Positions 1 through 10,007 of a DNA stretch of 64,000 nucleotides are shown one piece after another (position 1 is the stretch's first letter; the number at the start of each line of letters is the position of its first letter). The notes under the pieces are model-generated. The model did not search any database. It saw nothing but the letters and a program-made list of their open reading frames with translations, and had not been told where the DNA came from. The stretch is from the NCBI RefSeq assembly GCF_019752095.1, contig NZ_JAIEMO010000010.1, forward strand, positions 1-64,000, read 5' to 3'. Source of the DNA: Nitrosomonas sp. GTDB lineage: Bacteria; Pseudomonadota; Gammaproteobacteria; Burkholderiales; Nitrosomonadaceae. Position numbers and translations under genes: made by a program.

Positions 1-211
1 CATCACTGAGTCCACCGTGCCAGATTCCTGCCAGCAGCATTTTGAACAATAGCAGCCCGGGATAGGCAGGACGGCCTACGGCATCAAATGTAGGAGCATA
101 ATGTTCAGCGATTGTTTTTTCTATCGGTGCCCAATCAATCAGGGAATCGATTTGGTTGAGAAAGTTTCCTTTGCGGGTACGGCGGGTGACGTCAAATTCC
201 GAAAAACTCAT
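1..211 (-). mobile_element. IS5-family transposase, N-terminal part (runs off window)
   Basis: The reverse strand from the ATG at 211 reads openly to the window edge (about 70 codons). It begins MSFSEFDVTRRTRKGNFLNQ and continues with VGRPAYPGLLLFKMLL. This is the N-terminal DUF772-type region of IS5-group transposases, which precedes the DDE catalytic domain (not in the window). The insertion sequence end must lie between 212 and about 280. A CTAA at 275-278, the kind of target duplicated by many IS5 elements, sits exactly where the broken GGDEF/EAL reading frame begins, so the outer end may be near 274. The other end and the terminal repeat partner are outside the window, so the boundary is inferred. 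Confidence 0.8.
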
Positions 212-279
212 ATCAATTAACTCAACAATATGATTCAAAACATTATTATATCATCATCCGCACCTGAAAATGACTCTAA

Positions 280-2839
280 CCGTGCAAAGTTCTCGATACG
301 ATCACGCTGTTTGGAAATGAAGTCGAAGAGATATCACTCAATGCCGATGCTTTGGAGCATGTACTCAATGGCGGATCTTTACTCCTAACAAAACAAAATG
401 GCCCAGACATTAAAATTTTTATTTTGATGGCTCATAACACATCAGTTCCTGAGAGTGGAATTCTGATCACAGAGATAATTCCCAATTATTTGTGGAGAGA
501 TCCGAGCACGTTTATCCTGGACACAAACCTTTGTGTATACAACAAGGATTACTTAAATATATTTTGCACCCATTCCGAGACTTACCCTACAACTCAACAA
601 ATCAAGGAGCACTCGCGGGCTAACAAAGGAGATTTTACCTGGCAAGATAGCGCAGAAAAACACATAGCCAGCTATCATGAGATTTTTCTCCAACCCAAAT
701 TTTTCACACCTCGCTGGCTTGTGATTGTATCGCAACCAGAAACTGAAGCGCTCGATTCGTTGCAGAAATTCAATACTATTTTTTGGAGCAGCGTTATTCT
801 CTCAGTACTTTTGATCTTATTGTTCAGCATGACGCAGATTCGACGCGTTCTGATTCCTTTGGAACAGCTGATCGATGGCACCCGCCGTCTTGGTAATCAT
901 GATTTCAGAACTAAAGTGACTGTAACCAGTTCCGATGAATTCGGAGAATTAGCTTCATCGTTCAACATCATGAGTGAAAAATTAGGAGATCAGTTCGAAA
1001 CACTCGCTGCACTTTCAAAAATTGACCGCGAAATATTATCTGCTCTCAATATTGAAAAAATTGCCTATGATGTTTTAATTCATTTGCAAAGAATTGCTAC
1101 CGTGCATTTTGCCAGTATCTCAGTAATACATGATGATTCACTGAAACAAATGCACGTCTATATGATAGATAGTAACAGCAAGCAACTGCATAACCATTCC
1201 CACGTATTATCAGACAATCTGCGACAATTACTTACGCATAATCCCGAAGGAATCTGGATTGAGAATGAATTAATTCGGCAACAGATACAGATCGATAAGA
1301 TCAACATGGTTAGTCCTCATCTTTTCCTGCTTCCTCTTAATTGGAAAGACCAAACGGTTGGGTTTATCGCGTTGGGATTCTCAATCGCAAGTCACTGGAA
1401 GGCCGATGAAATAAAACGCATCCGAGATTATACAGACCGGATAGCCGTAGCTCTTTTTACCAAGAACAGGGAAGAGTTACTCATTCGACAAGCACGCATA
1501 GATAATTTAACGGGACTGCCAAATCGTTTTCTCTTTGCAGAACAGTTGCAAAAAGAAATTGCGCAAACGCGGCGTGAAGAAGAAAAATTCGCCATTCTTT
1601 ATATCGATCTTGATAATTTCAAAAAAATAAATGATAGCCTTGGGCATTCTGCTGGAGATAAATTGTTGTGTGATGCTGGCACACGGTTACAAAAATGTAT
1701 CCGAGAAAGCGATACGATCGCGCGACTCGGAGGTGATGAATTTGCCATCATCATTAGCCAGATCGATTCCCAGCATCAAATTGTCTCGGCGGTAAATAAA
1801 ATAATCAATTCAATGACCAAGCCATTTATCATCAATGGGGAAGAAAATGTTGTAGCTGCCAGCATCGGTATCGCCATTTACCCGCATGATGGAGCAAATA
1901 TTGCCGATTTAATGCGTAACTCCGATATTGCCATGTATCGAGCAAAGGCAAAAACTGGAAGTCAGTATATCTTCTTTGAAGAAAGCATGAATACGGAAGT
2001 AGTCAGACGAGCGACTATCGAACGAGAGCTAAGACGCGCGATTTCTGAGCAACAATTTGTTGCTTCATTATCAGCCACAATATGATCCAACAACAAATCT
2101 GCCACGTGGAGCTGAAGCACTAATCCGTTGGAATCATCCAAAAAATGGACTTGTCTCACCAGGATACTTTATCAGTCTCGCTGAAGAAACCGGATTGATA
2201 GCAGAAATCGGCCGGATTGTATTAATTGAAGCCTGCGCACAATATCGCACATGGCTTAATCAGGGAATTTCATTAGATTATGTGGCTGTCAATGTATCGG
2301 TAAAACAATTCTATCATCCTGATTTTTTAAAATCGGTTGAAACCGTGTTAAGCGACAATGCCATGCAGCCACATTGTCTTGAACTTGAGATTACCGAAAG
2401 CGTGATGATGGACGACGCCAAGGTTGTGCTCGATGTTCTCCACAAATTGAAACAGCTGGGTGTACAGCTTTCAATCGATGATTTCGGAACAGGTTATTCT
2501 TCAATGTCATATCTGGAACAACTTCCTTTTGATACATTAAAAATCGACATGTCTTTTGTACGTAAAATCCAGGATGATGGCAGCGGTGGAACCATTGCAG
2601 CCACAATTGCTGCTATGGCGCATGCGCTCAACAAAAAAATTGTTGCCGAAGGTGTTGAAACGCAAGCACAACTGGATTTTCTGAGAAATCAGAATTGCGA
2701 ATTAATTCAAGGTTACTTTTATTGCCGTCCGCTGCCCGCTGAAGAGTTAACTCGAATGATACAGGAGCTTCAGGCAAAGCAAGAAATTCAGAAAGAAGTA
2801 AAAATACTGCCGTTCCCTCTCACGCAATACCCAGGTTAG
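280..2839 (+). pseudogene. HAMP-GGDEF-EAL c-di-GMP signalling protein, 5'-truncated and frameshifted
   Basis: The sequence encodes a membrane c-di-GMP synthase/phosphodiesterase in two frames. The first frame is open from 280 (after stops at 265 and 277) to 2085. It contains the tail of a periplasmic sensor region, a membrane segment near 790-830, a HAMP domain, a GAF-like region and a GGDEF domain with the intact motif RLGGDEFAII. The second frame (2057-2839) is a complete EAL domain with AEALIRW and DDFGTGYSS. The natural junction would be EQQF-LLHYQPQYD, so one extra base near 2056-2059 breaks the frame. The 5' end has no ATG start and abuts the IS5 fragment. The first track start (TTG at 352) has no ribosome site and is probably internal. 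Disruption by IS insertion plus a 1-bp frameshift is the simplest reading; a sequencing error could explain the frameshift but not the missing 5' end. Confidence 0.8.
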
Positions 2840-2862
2840 TATTTTATTTTTCCAAAAGAGGC

Positions 2863-4026
2863 TCAATACCGCCAATCATCAAATACATCGGTCGTAGATT
2901 CTTGGGAAAGCCGTTTTTGATCTTTTAACCAGCGTTTGAAGTACTTATCATCCGTCAGTTGCTGCAAATCCTGTTGCATCGCGATCAAGTCTCTCTCGAA
3001 ACATGATTCTTCAGTCCTGAGACTGCGATGCAGGTTAGCCACGCTCACCGTTTCATAGGATTTGAGGCCAAATTCATGACGCGCATCAAAACGCTGCTGT
3101 TGCAGTTCGCTTTCTAATTCCTGGACTTGCTGTTTGAGTAATAGCGACAACGCAGCAATTTTCTCTTCCGCCATTTTGGCGATGGATGCAGTGTCCGTTA
3201 ATTCGGCGCGCAGTTGGATCTGCAGCAGGGCTACCAAATCACGCCGATCGTAAGCGGCGTTGGCTTCGCTCATTAGCACTGTTTTTCGGTCACGTTCCTC
3301 GGAATCACTGGCACGATCAGGATGCAAGGCACTGGCCAGTTGTCGAAAAACCTTACGCAGTGTGGTTTCTGCCGCTTCTTCATCTGCTATGGCCTGGAGC
3401 TGAGCGGCGCTGGGTTTCTTTTTGCGAATCCGAGCCTGTTGCCGCGCTTCCTGCTCTGCAGCTTCCGCTTCTCGCAAACGTTCCATACCCGCTCTAAACA
3501 CGTCTTGCGCAGAGTCCAACGACTCGTCATCGGGCAGCGACTCACCCAGTATGTCTTCCATCATTTCACGCATGTCCATCATGGCGGCCTGCTCTTTCTG
3601 CGCCAAACTTTCTCTGCTGTGCTTATCATGCAACGCTTTCATTTCCTCATCCCCTTGAACGATCAGCTGCATGCTGAGATTGCAAAGTATGGTCGCGGTA
3701 ATGCGTTCTTGCAGGGCACTTAAACCTTTACGCTGCAATCGGCTGTCCAGCAAAAGCACTATTTCGCGCACACACAGGTTATAACGCTCACGCAATGGTG
3801 TCAGTTTTTGGTGATACACAGGGCGATGCGCATCACGCATCACCTGCATTTCAACCAATTGCTCTTTCAATTTATCAATGCGCTCCAGTAGCCGGTTAAA
3901 GCGCTGCTGACTTGGCGATAACTGATCATCCTGCGGCGTCAATTTGAGTGCCGTCGCAGAGTCGGCTGAGGTTTGCTGGTGAATATCCTCAATCTCGCTG
4001 GAAAATAAATCGGGTTGATGACGCAT
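2863..4026 (-). CDS. J-domain-like (DnaJ-related) coiled-coil protein
   Basis: This 387-residue soluble protein has long charged helical stretches at about residues 40-65, 180-205 and 290-335, predicted coiled coils. Between about 222 and 265 it has a J-domain-like segment: a basic helix LRKVFRQLASALHPDR with the HPD signature at 235-237, then a helix MSEANAAYDRRDL. J domains stimulate Hsp70 ATPase through the HPD motif. Here the domain is internal and there is no Gly/Phe or zinc region, so it is a specialised co-chaperone-like protein rather than DnaJ itself. No signal peptide is visible. It is convergent with the broken GGDEF/EAL gene, with 23 bp between them, and has no obvious operon partner. 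Its client is unknown. Confidence 0.7.
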   Translation of the reverse strand: MRHQPDLFSSEIEDIHQQTSADSATALKLTPQDDQLSPSQQRFNRLLERIDKLKEQLVEMQVMRDAHRPVYHQKLTPLRERYNLCVREIVLLLDSRLQRKGLSALQERITATILCNLSMQLIVQGDEEMKALHDKHSRESLAQKEQAAMMDMREMMEDILGESLPDDESLDSAQDVFRAGMERLREAEAAEQEARQQARIRKKKPSAAQLQAIADEEAAETTLRKVFRQLASALHPDRASDSEERDRKTVLMSEANAAYDRRDLVALLQIQLRAELTDTASIAKMAEEKIAALSLLLKQQVQELESELQQQRFDARHEFGLKSYETVSVANLHRSLRTEESCFERDLIAMQQDLQQLTDDKYFKRWLKDQKRLSQESTTDVFDDWRY

Positions 4027-4246
4027 TTGTTATCCTGTTAAATCAGCAGGTGAATTGAATACGTGCCATTCAGCTAAGCACACTCACACGCGTGTCTTTA
4101 CTAGTAGCCTATGAATATTTCTGGAAAATATTTTAGTCTTCACACTGCACACTTTCTAACCAACGAAACTCGATTGATGGCCAGAATGATTGAGCCATGA
4201 GGAAAAAACCTGTAAATTGACGTACCATTGATGACTCTATTGTTTC

Positions 4247-5434
4247 GTGACCTTCATGATCCGGATGACTAAAACACTTTCACCATCGCTGTATTATATT
4301 CTGACATACGGCTTTCTCGGCAGTTTTTTCCTTTTAACCGGCTGTCAATCATTCTTAACCCAAACAACGAAATCAAGCAATCCAGCGGTTCGTTCATTGC
4401 CCATACCGATTGCCAACCATGAATTCAGTTTCGATTCTGCCCGTGAAGATGTAGTGGGCAAATTACAAATCATCACCGCCCACGAGGACGATACACTTTC
4501 TGATATCGCTCGGCGCTTTAACCTGGGTTATGAAGAAATCGTCAGCGCCAACCCTCAAATCGATCCCTGGTTACCGAAAGCAGGCACAAAAATCGTGATC
4601 CCAACCCAGTTTGTGTTGCCAGATGCGCCACGTCAGGGCATTGTGATCAATCTCGCCGCAATGCGGTTGTTTTATTTTCCACAGACCAAAGCGGGAGAAC
4701 CACAAAGAGTCATTACGCATCCGGTCGGTATCGGGCGCGTGGAATGGAAAACACCGGAAGGCATGACACGGATCACCGCCAAGAATGAGAACCCCAGTTG
4801 GATACCAACCCCCTCCATTCGCAAAGAATATGCCAAAAACGGCAATCCACTCCCTGCCATCGTACCACCGGGACCTGACAATCCAATGGGCGCTTATGTA
4901 CTCAGACTCGCCTGGCCGAGCTACGCCATTCATGGCACCGACAAACCACCCAGCGTTGGCTTGCGCGGCAGTCACGGCTGTCTGCGCATGTATCCGGAAG
5001 ACATCGCATTCATTTATAACGATGTACCGGTAGGCACACCGGTTCGCGTGGTGAATCAACCTTATCTGCTTGGCTGGCGCGATAACACGCTGTATTTGCA
5101 AAGCTATGCCATCTTGGAAGACGATAAGCGTAATCACACCTTATTGCTTAAAAATTCATTGAGTGCTGCGCGCGCTTCGTCCAAAGCAAAGCTTGATTCA
5201 CGGCCTCAGGCTCACATCAACCAGGCTCTGCTCAGTGAAGTCATTCAGAATCCACGTACGATTGCGACACCAGTCACACAACCTGACTTGACACTGCAAG
5301 CCTACATTGATTTTGCAAAACGTGTGCAAAATACGCTGCCGTTCAATGCCACCTGGGACGGAAACATGGATGGACAATTAACAGCAGCCACAGTCATAGA
5401 GATGGCCGATAGAGACGAGGTTCGCACTCGATAG
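4247..5434 (+). CDS. LysM and YkuD L,D-transpeptidase lipoprotein (ErfK/YbiS-like)
   Basis: This enzyme would form L,D crosslinks in peptidoglycan or attach proteins to it, acting in the periplasm. The N-terminus carries a lipoprotein signal ending LLTGC (Cys33). A LysM module follows at about 75-120 (DTLSDIARRFNLGYEEIVSANPQ), then the YkuD catalytic domain at about 130-265. The catalytic His is in YAIHGT (H229) and the nucleophile in SHGCLRM (Cys245). The C-terminal 120 residues are less conserved. The GTG at 4247 is the longest start; ATGs at 4256 and 4265 keep the signal peptide and are equally plausible. The next gene begins 3 bases after its stop, so the two are probably cotranscribed. 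Confidence 0.88.
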   Translation: MTFMIRMTKTLSPSLYYILTYGFLGSFFLLTGCQSFLTQTTKSSNPAVRSLPIPIANHEFSFDSAREDVVGKLQIITAHEDDTLSDIARRFNLGYEEIVSANPQIDPWLPKAGTKIVIPTQFVLPDAPRQGIVINLAAMRLFYFPQTKAGEPQRVITHPVGIGRVEWKTPEGMTRITAKNENPSWIPTPSIRKEYAKNGNPLPAIVPPGPDNPMGAYVLRLAWPSYAIHGTDKPPSVGLRGSHGCLRMYPEDIAFIYNDVPVGTPVRVVNQPYLLGWRDNTLYLQSYAILEDDKRNHTLLLKNSLSAARASSKAKLDSRPQAHINQALLSEVIQNPRTIATPVTQPDLTLQAYIDFAKRVQNTLPFNATWDGNMDGQLTAATVIEMADRDEVRTR

Positions 5435-5436
5435 AG

Positions 5437-6555
5437 TTGAGTACGTTTCCCTTAAGAATTCGGCGGCACACATTCACAAATCAATTTGAAAGGGCTGCGA
5501 TACATACGCTCATTTACTTTCTGATCCTGCTCCCGATGACTTTACAATCAAATTTAGCTCAAGCTGACACGCCGCCAATTCGCCTGTTGATTCACGGTGG
5601 CGCAGGCGGGATGGAGCGCGGCAAACTGACCGCGGAGCGCGAACAGGCGCATACCCAAGTCCTTACACAATCACTGGCCGCTGGCTATGCCATACTCAAG
5701 GCAGGCGGCAGCAGTACTAATGCTGTGATTGCAGCGATTGCTGTGATGGAAGATTCACCATTATTCAATGCCGGCAAAGGCGCGGTTTTCACTCATGCCG
5801 GGCGCATTGAACTGGATGCATCGATCATGGATGGCGCAACGCGCATAGCAGGTGCCGTTGCCGCTGTCACCACAATTCGCAACCCGATTCGTGCCGCACA
5901 TGCAGTGATGACCCAAAGCGCTCATGTCATGCTAATAGGCGAAGGCGCCGATACCTTTGCCGCCGAACAAGGACTGGAAATCGTCGACCCCTCTTATTTC
6001 CATACCGAATTCCGCTGGAAGCAACTGCAAAAAGCGATTGCTGAAGATCGCATGCTGCGCGATCATGATGCCGATGCCGACCCCAATACACCGCAGTCTA
6101 ACAAGGATGAAAAACGTGGAACCGTCGGTGCTGTCGCATTGGATCATCATGGCAATCTTGCCGCCGGCACATCAACCGGCGGATTCACCAACAAACGTTT
6201 TGGACGTGTCGGAGATTCTCCCATCATTGGTGCCGGAACCTATGCGGATAACCGTTCGATTGCGGTATCCGCGACCGGCACTGGCGAAATGTTCATTCGC
6301 ACCGCAGCCGCATTCAATACGGCGGCGCAGGTTCTCTTACTACGCACTCCCATCGCCGAGGCAGCCGATAATGCGCTGAGAGAAATCGCCGCTATCGGTG
6401 GCGATGGCGGTTTGATCGTTCTCGATGCCAAAGGCCAATATACCATGCGGTTCAACACCAGAGGCATGTACCGCGGCGCTATCGGCAACGATGGTATTGC
6501 GTGGATAGGGATTTATGCCGAAAATGAAATACCACAAGAGAATTCCGTTAAATAA
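5437..6555 (+). CDS. iaaA: Isoaspartyl peptidase / plant-type L-asparaginase, exported
   Basis: The protein belongs to the Ntn-hydrolase family that hydrolyses isoaspartyl dipeptides and L-asparagine after self-cleavage into two subunits. Visible landmarks are LIHGGAGG near residue 51, the GKGAVFTHAGRIELDASIMD substrate region around 113-132, and the autoproteolysis site KRGTVGAV, with Thr229 as the expected new N-terminal nucleophile. Residues 1-43 form a basic then hydrophobic signal peptide ending AQA, so it is likely periplasmic. The start is a TTG only 3 bases after the transpeptidase stop, which supports coupling. An internal ATG at 5536 would remove most of the signal peptide and is less likely. 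Length (372) is normal for the family plus leader. Confidence 0.87.
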   Translation: MSTFPLRIRRHTFTNQFERAAIHTLIYFLILLPMTLQSNLAQADTPPIRLLIHGGAGGMERGKLTAEREQAHTQVLTQSLAAGYAILKAGGSSTNAVIAAIAVMEDSPLFNAGKGAVFTHAGRIELDASIMDGATRIAGAVAAVTTIRNPIRAAHAVMTQSAHVMLIGEGADTFAAEQGLEIVDPSYFHTEFRWKQLQKAIAEDRMLRDHDADADPNTPQSNKDEKRGTVGAVALDHHGNLAAGTSTGGFTNKRFGRVGDSPIIGAGTYADNRSIAVSATGTGEMFIRTAAAFNTAAQVLLLRTPIAEAADNALREIAAIGGDGGLIVLDAKGQYTMRFNTRGMYRGAIGNDGIAWIGIYAENEIPQENSVK

Positions 6556-6597
6556 CAGCTTAACACCTTCAGATTAACGGGAAAATAATCCATTAAA

Positions 6598-7416
6598 ATG
6601 AAAAACTACCCAGTAAAACCCGACAATAAACTACAGCTATCACAATGCGATCCCGACGATACCGGCAACTATGAGAAAAGCAGGCAAGGCAAGAAGGAAG
6701 CCAAAGCCGCCACAGAGAAATTAACCGACCAATTGAGCGAACTGCAAGAACGCTTGTACGCTAACGGTAACCGAGCACTGTTGATCGTATTGCAGGGGAT
6801 GGATACCAGTGGTAAGGATGGCACGATCAAACATGTGATGTCCGGTGTCAATCCGCAGGGATGCAAGGTAGTGACGTTCAAAACGCCTTCTGCAGAAGAG
6901 CTTGGTCATGATTTTCTGTGGCGCGTGCATCAGAAAGCGCCTGCCAAGGGACAAATTGGCATTTTCAATCGCTCACATTACGAGGATGTGTTGATTACCC
7001 GCGTGCATGGGCTGATATCAGACAAGGCGGTCAAGCAGCGGTTTAATCAGATCAAGGAATTCGAGGAGTTATTATCCGAAAGTGGTACGGTGATATTGAA
7101 GTTTTTTTTGCATATTTCAAAAGATGAGCAGAAGAAACGCTTGGAAGAACGTATCAACAACCCGGAAAAACGCTGGAAGTTTAACACCGGGGATCTGGAG
7201 GAACGGAAATTCTGGAGAGATTATCAGAATGCGTTTGAGGCCATGCTGGCGGCCACCAGCACCGATGCCGCACCTTGGCATATCGTACCGGCCAACCGCA
7301 AATGGTATCGCAATTTAGTCATCGCCCACCATGTCGTGAAGGCATTGGAGAGCATGAAGTTGAAAACGCCGCCACCCTCCGCAGACATCAACTTTAAAAC
7401 ATTGAAGATTGAATAA
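6598..7416 (+). CDS. ppk2: Polyphosphate kinase 2 (polyP:nucleotide phosphotransferase)
   Basis: PPK2 enzymes transfer phosphate between polyphosphate and nucleoside mono- or diphosphates in the cytoplasm. The 272-residue protein matches the one-domain family. The Walker A-like loop GMDTSGKDGT is at 67-76, the Walker B region IFNRSHYEDVL at 122-132, and a lid region with KRLEERINNPEKRWKF follows. The N-terminal basic stretch (KSRQGKKEAKAATEKLTDQL) is typical. The next gene, 54 bp downstream, carries a CHAD domain, a polyphosphate-binding module, so the two probably form a polyphosphate-handling unit. I cannot tell from motifs alone whether the preferred acceptor is AMP or ADP. Confidence 0.9.
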   Translation: MKNYPVKPDNKLQLSQCDPDDTGNYEKSRQGKKEAKAATEKLTDQLSELQERLYANGNRALLIVLQGMDTSGKDGTIKHVMSGVNPQGCKVVTFKTPSAEELGHDFLWRVHQKAPAKGQIGIFNRSHYEDVLITRVHGLISDKAVKQRFNQIKEFEELLSESGTVILKFFLHISKDEQKKRLEERINNPEKRWKFNTGDLEERKFWRDYQNAFEAMLAATSTDAAPWHIVPANRKWYRNLVIAHHVVKALESMKLKTPPPSADINFKTLKIE

Positions 7417-7470
7417 TCACAAATCTTTCCAGCCGCAGTAGCCTACGGCATTCAAGACTAGGAGTCCGTC

Positions 7471-8964
7471 ATGGAAGTCGAACTGAAACTAGCCCTGCAT
7501 CCACGCCATCGAGCACGGCTCAGGCGCCACTCCCTGTTAACCGCAGTCACGCCGGAGCAACACCCGCTGCTGAGCATTTATTTTGATACCGAGAAATTTG
7601 ACCTCATGCGGCGCGGCATTACTTTGCGTTTGCGCTACGTGAATAATCGGTGGGTTCAGACACTAAAAGCCGAAGCACAATCGGTTGGTGCATTAACAAG
7701 CCGTCCGGAATGGGAAGTAACGGTCATTGATGGCAAACATCCGGATTTCTCCGCATTGCCACCAGTCGCCCTGGATCTGCTCTCCGGAATTAAACTCAAA
7801 CGCATCGTACCGGTATTTACTACTGAATTTCAGCGCACCACTTGGCTAATTGATAGTAAGCAAGCACAAGTCGAGGTAGCTCTCGATAGCGGAAATATCT
7901 ATGCCGGAGATGCCTCCAGCAACATTTGCGAAGTTGAAATCGAACTCAAATCAGGAGCACCTGAATTTCTGTTCGATATGGCAATACGATTACTGGAGCA
8001 TGTATCGCTTCATGTTGAGCCCCGCAGCAAAGCTGAACGCGGCTATATTCTGAGCAACGCAATGACTCCTGTTCCAGTCAAAGCGGTTCAACCGATGATT
8101 GAAAAAAATCAGCCAACTAAAGATGCCTGGAATGCAATCCTGCAAGCCGCACTGGTGCAATTATCCGCCAACGTGCCAGGCTTTCTGGAAAACGCGCACG
8201 ACACTGAATATCTGCATCAACTCCGTGTTGCCTTGCGCCGCTTGCACACTGGCGCGCAACTGGCGAAATCACTGGGGCAAGCGATACCAGATTGGAATAG
8301 ACCTCTACGCGCGTTAATGCAGGCATTGAATCCGGCGCGCGACTGGGATGTATTTCAGCAAGAAATTTTGCCTGAGATTCTGTTGACTCTGGAATCATCC
8401 GCAGGAAATATCGACATTAACGATACAGCCTCCGCTTTATTGCAAAATACTGCCGCACTTGCCCGCCAGCAATCGCAAGAGCTATTGCGCAAGCCCGAAT
8501 TTACCCGGCTCATGCTCGATATCGGCCGCAGCCTCTTATCTGCCACACCTACTGAAGCCCGACAACAAGAGGCAAAAATATGGGCCAAGACAGTTCTCGA
8601 CAAACGCTGGCAGAAACTACGCAAAAGTTGCCATGGCTTCGCCAAATTGGATGCCAACGGTCGTCATAAAGCACGCATCGCTGCCAAGAAGTTGCGTTAC
8701 GTAGCCGATGCTTTCGCACCGATCTACGGCAAACGCGCTGATCATTTCATTGCCGCTTTATCAGCATTACAGAATGAATTGGGATATACCAACGATCTGA
8801 TTATCGGCCAGCAATTACTCCACAAACTCCCGAAAAGAACGGTCATGCTTAGCTTTGAGCTCGGTCGACTGAGTGGCGCATTGGAATTTGCAGCTGCGCG
8901 ACGTGCGCATTTACCCACTGCCGTTTGGCGGCGGCTGGCACGATCCCAATTATTTTGGCGCTAG
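7471..8964 (+). CDS. CYTH-CHAD domain protein (inorganic triphosphatase-like)
   Basis: The N-terminal half (residues 1-205) is a CYTH domain with the diagnostic ExExK motif at the very start (MEVELKL), alternating acidic and basic strands, and ERGYIL at its end. CYTH domains bind or hydrolyse triphosphate groups. The C-terminal half (about 220-490) is a CHAD helical domain, with conserved His and basic residues in LHQLRVALRRLHT, RDWDVF and RIAAKKLRYVADAF. CHAD binds polyphosphate and is frequent beside ppk genes, as here. Length and order match E. coli YgiF-like proteins. The start ATG follows TAGGAG at 7461-7466. It is convergent with the GIDE gene. Whether it cleaves triphosphate or only senses it is not decidable here. 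Confidence 0.88.
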   Translation: MEVELKLALHPRHRARLRRHSLLTAVTPEQHPLLSIYFDTEKFDLMRRGITLRLRYVNNRWVQTLKAEAQSVGALTSRPEWEVTVIDGKHPDFSALPPVALDLLSGIKLKRIVPVFTTEFQRTTWLIDSKQAQVEVALDSGNIYAGDASSNICEVEIELKSGAPEFLFDMAIRLLEHVSLHVEPRSKAERGYILSNAMTPVPVKAVQPMIEKNQPTKDAWNAILQAALVQLSANVPGFLENAHDTEYLHQLRVALRRLHTGAQLAKSLGQAIPDWNRPLRALMQALNPARDWDVFQQEILPEILLTLESSAGNIDINDTASALLQNTAALARQQSQELLRKPEFTRLMLDIGRSLLSATPTEARQQEAKIWAKTVLDKRWQKLRKSCHGFAKLDANGRHKARIAAKKLRYVADAFAPIYGKRADHFIAALSALQNELGYTNDLIIGQQLLHKLPKRTVMLSFELGRLSGALEFAAARRAHLPTAVWRRLARSQLFWR

Positions 8965-8970
8965 GCGTTC

Positions 8971-9017
8971 TCAGAATTATAGGTGAGTCACTCAGAATCT
9001 CACTGAAAGAATTCTGA
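8971..9017. terminator. Possible nested hairpin between convergent genes
   Basis: An outer 8-bp arm TCAGAATT (8971-8978) pairs with AATTCTGA (9010-9017). An inner GTGAG (8983-8987) pairs with CTCAC (8999-9003). It lies at the junction of two convergent genes and overlaps the last codons of the leftward gene. There is no clear T-run, so termination is only an inference. Confidence 0.3.
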
Positions 9018-9992
9018 AGCTAAATGTTGATACACAAGTTTCACTCGGCTGATCACGAACGATAATACCTGTACGTGCAATAACCACGCGACAATACTGA
9101 GAGATACTACGCACCCCGTCAAAGCGATGCAGGCATTGCTGCGATATTTCCGGGCCAATAACGCCTGAGGATATACCGATATAATAAAAGGCTGCGCCGA
9201 GTTATTCGACTTTGCAATAATGTTCGTGTCCGGTTCCAAGACCAGCTGATCGTGAATCTGTTGCGCCTCGGATCGCGCTTCCTGACGCGCAGCCTCCCAT
9301 TCTTCCTGATCAAGATTACCGTCCTGATCGGTATCAAATCGTTCTCGCAACGCCGGCTGATCTTGTTTCCAATCGTTGATCAGATTGATCATTACATCCC
9401 GAACTGATTTCTGCGTTGTAGCAGACCAGGTACTGAATTGTCCCAATATATACAGTGATTGACCCGGCAGCACCAGCCATTCAGTGTAACGATAGCCGTG
9501 GGCCATGGCATGAACGACTGACTGACTCTCCAGTATTTGCGTACGAGTGGGCCATTCGGTATTGCCGTACCATACCAATTTTTCATCACCACTGACTTCC
9601 GCACTACGGGGATCCACAAAACAACTATTTACGCCATCTGTTAGTTTGAACCGGTGATCGCTGATAGTTTTGTACACAACATTCCAGCGAGTTTGCGTAC
9701 GGCCCTTTTCAACAAAATATTCTTGCTGCTCGATTTGGCTGCGATACCAAAGACAAGGATGGTTCGATAGCGGCGCATGTATAGGTTGATCATCAACCAA
9801 CTGCCCCTTTCCCTCCAATTCAATATAACCCTGATGCGCGGAACGTAGCTTCGCAGTCGGCGTATTCTCAATGATCCGCAACCGTTTCCAATTGCGAGTA
9901 AAGAAATAGAAACTGAGCAACGCAACCAATATCGATGCGCCCAGCGCAAATTGGAATTCTTCGTGTGTAAATTCCATCGGCAAGGGAATCAT
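9000..9992 (-). CDS. GIDE-domain membrane protein with an EF-hand loop
   Basis: The 330-residue protein has a transmembrane helix at about 14-31 and another near 288-310, which frame a GIDE (MULAN/MAPL-like) domain. This domain includes the IIENTPTAKLRSAHQGYIELEG segment typical of bacterial GIDE proteins. A canonical EF-hand calcium loop is present at 220-231 (DTDQDGNLDQEE). Bacterial GIDE proteins lack the RING finger of the eukaryotic ubiquitin ligase and have no proven activity. The gene starts 15 bp after the LemA gene and is surely in the same operon; the LemA-GIDE pairing is common in bacteria and suggests a shared membrane-associated role. The EF-hand inserted after the GIDE core is the unusual part. 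Confidence 0.78.
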   Translation of the reverse strand: MIPLPMEFTHEEFQFALGASILVALLSFYFFTRNWKRLRIIENTPTAKLRSAHQGYIELEGKGQLVDDQPIHAPLSNHPCLWYRSQIEQQEYFVEKGRTQTRWNVVYKTISDHRFKLTDGVNSCFVDPRSAEVSGDEKLVWYGNTEWPTRTQILESQSVVHAMAHGYRYTEWLVLPGQSLYILGQFSTWSATTQKSVRDVMINLINDWKQDQPALRERFDTDQDGNLDQEEWEAARQEARSEAQQIHDQLVLEPDTNIIAKSNNSAQPFIISVYPQALLARKYRSNACIALTGCVVSLSIVAWLLHVQVLSFVISRVKLVYQHLASEFFQ

Positions 9993-10007
9993 GCTTGAAA
10001 CAATGTA

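Noticed and set aside
3186-3723. Three long frames antisense to the J-domain-like gene
   Set aside because: Shadow frames of a well-supported coding region.
8971-9017. Interpretation of the nested hairpin as a mobile-element inverted repeat
   Set aside because: It includes coding sequence of the GIDE gene end and has no direct repeats; terminator-like use is more likely.
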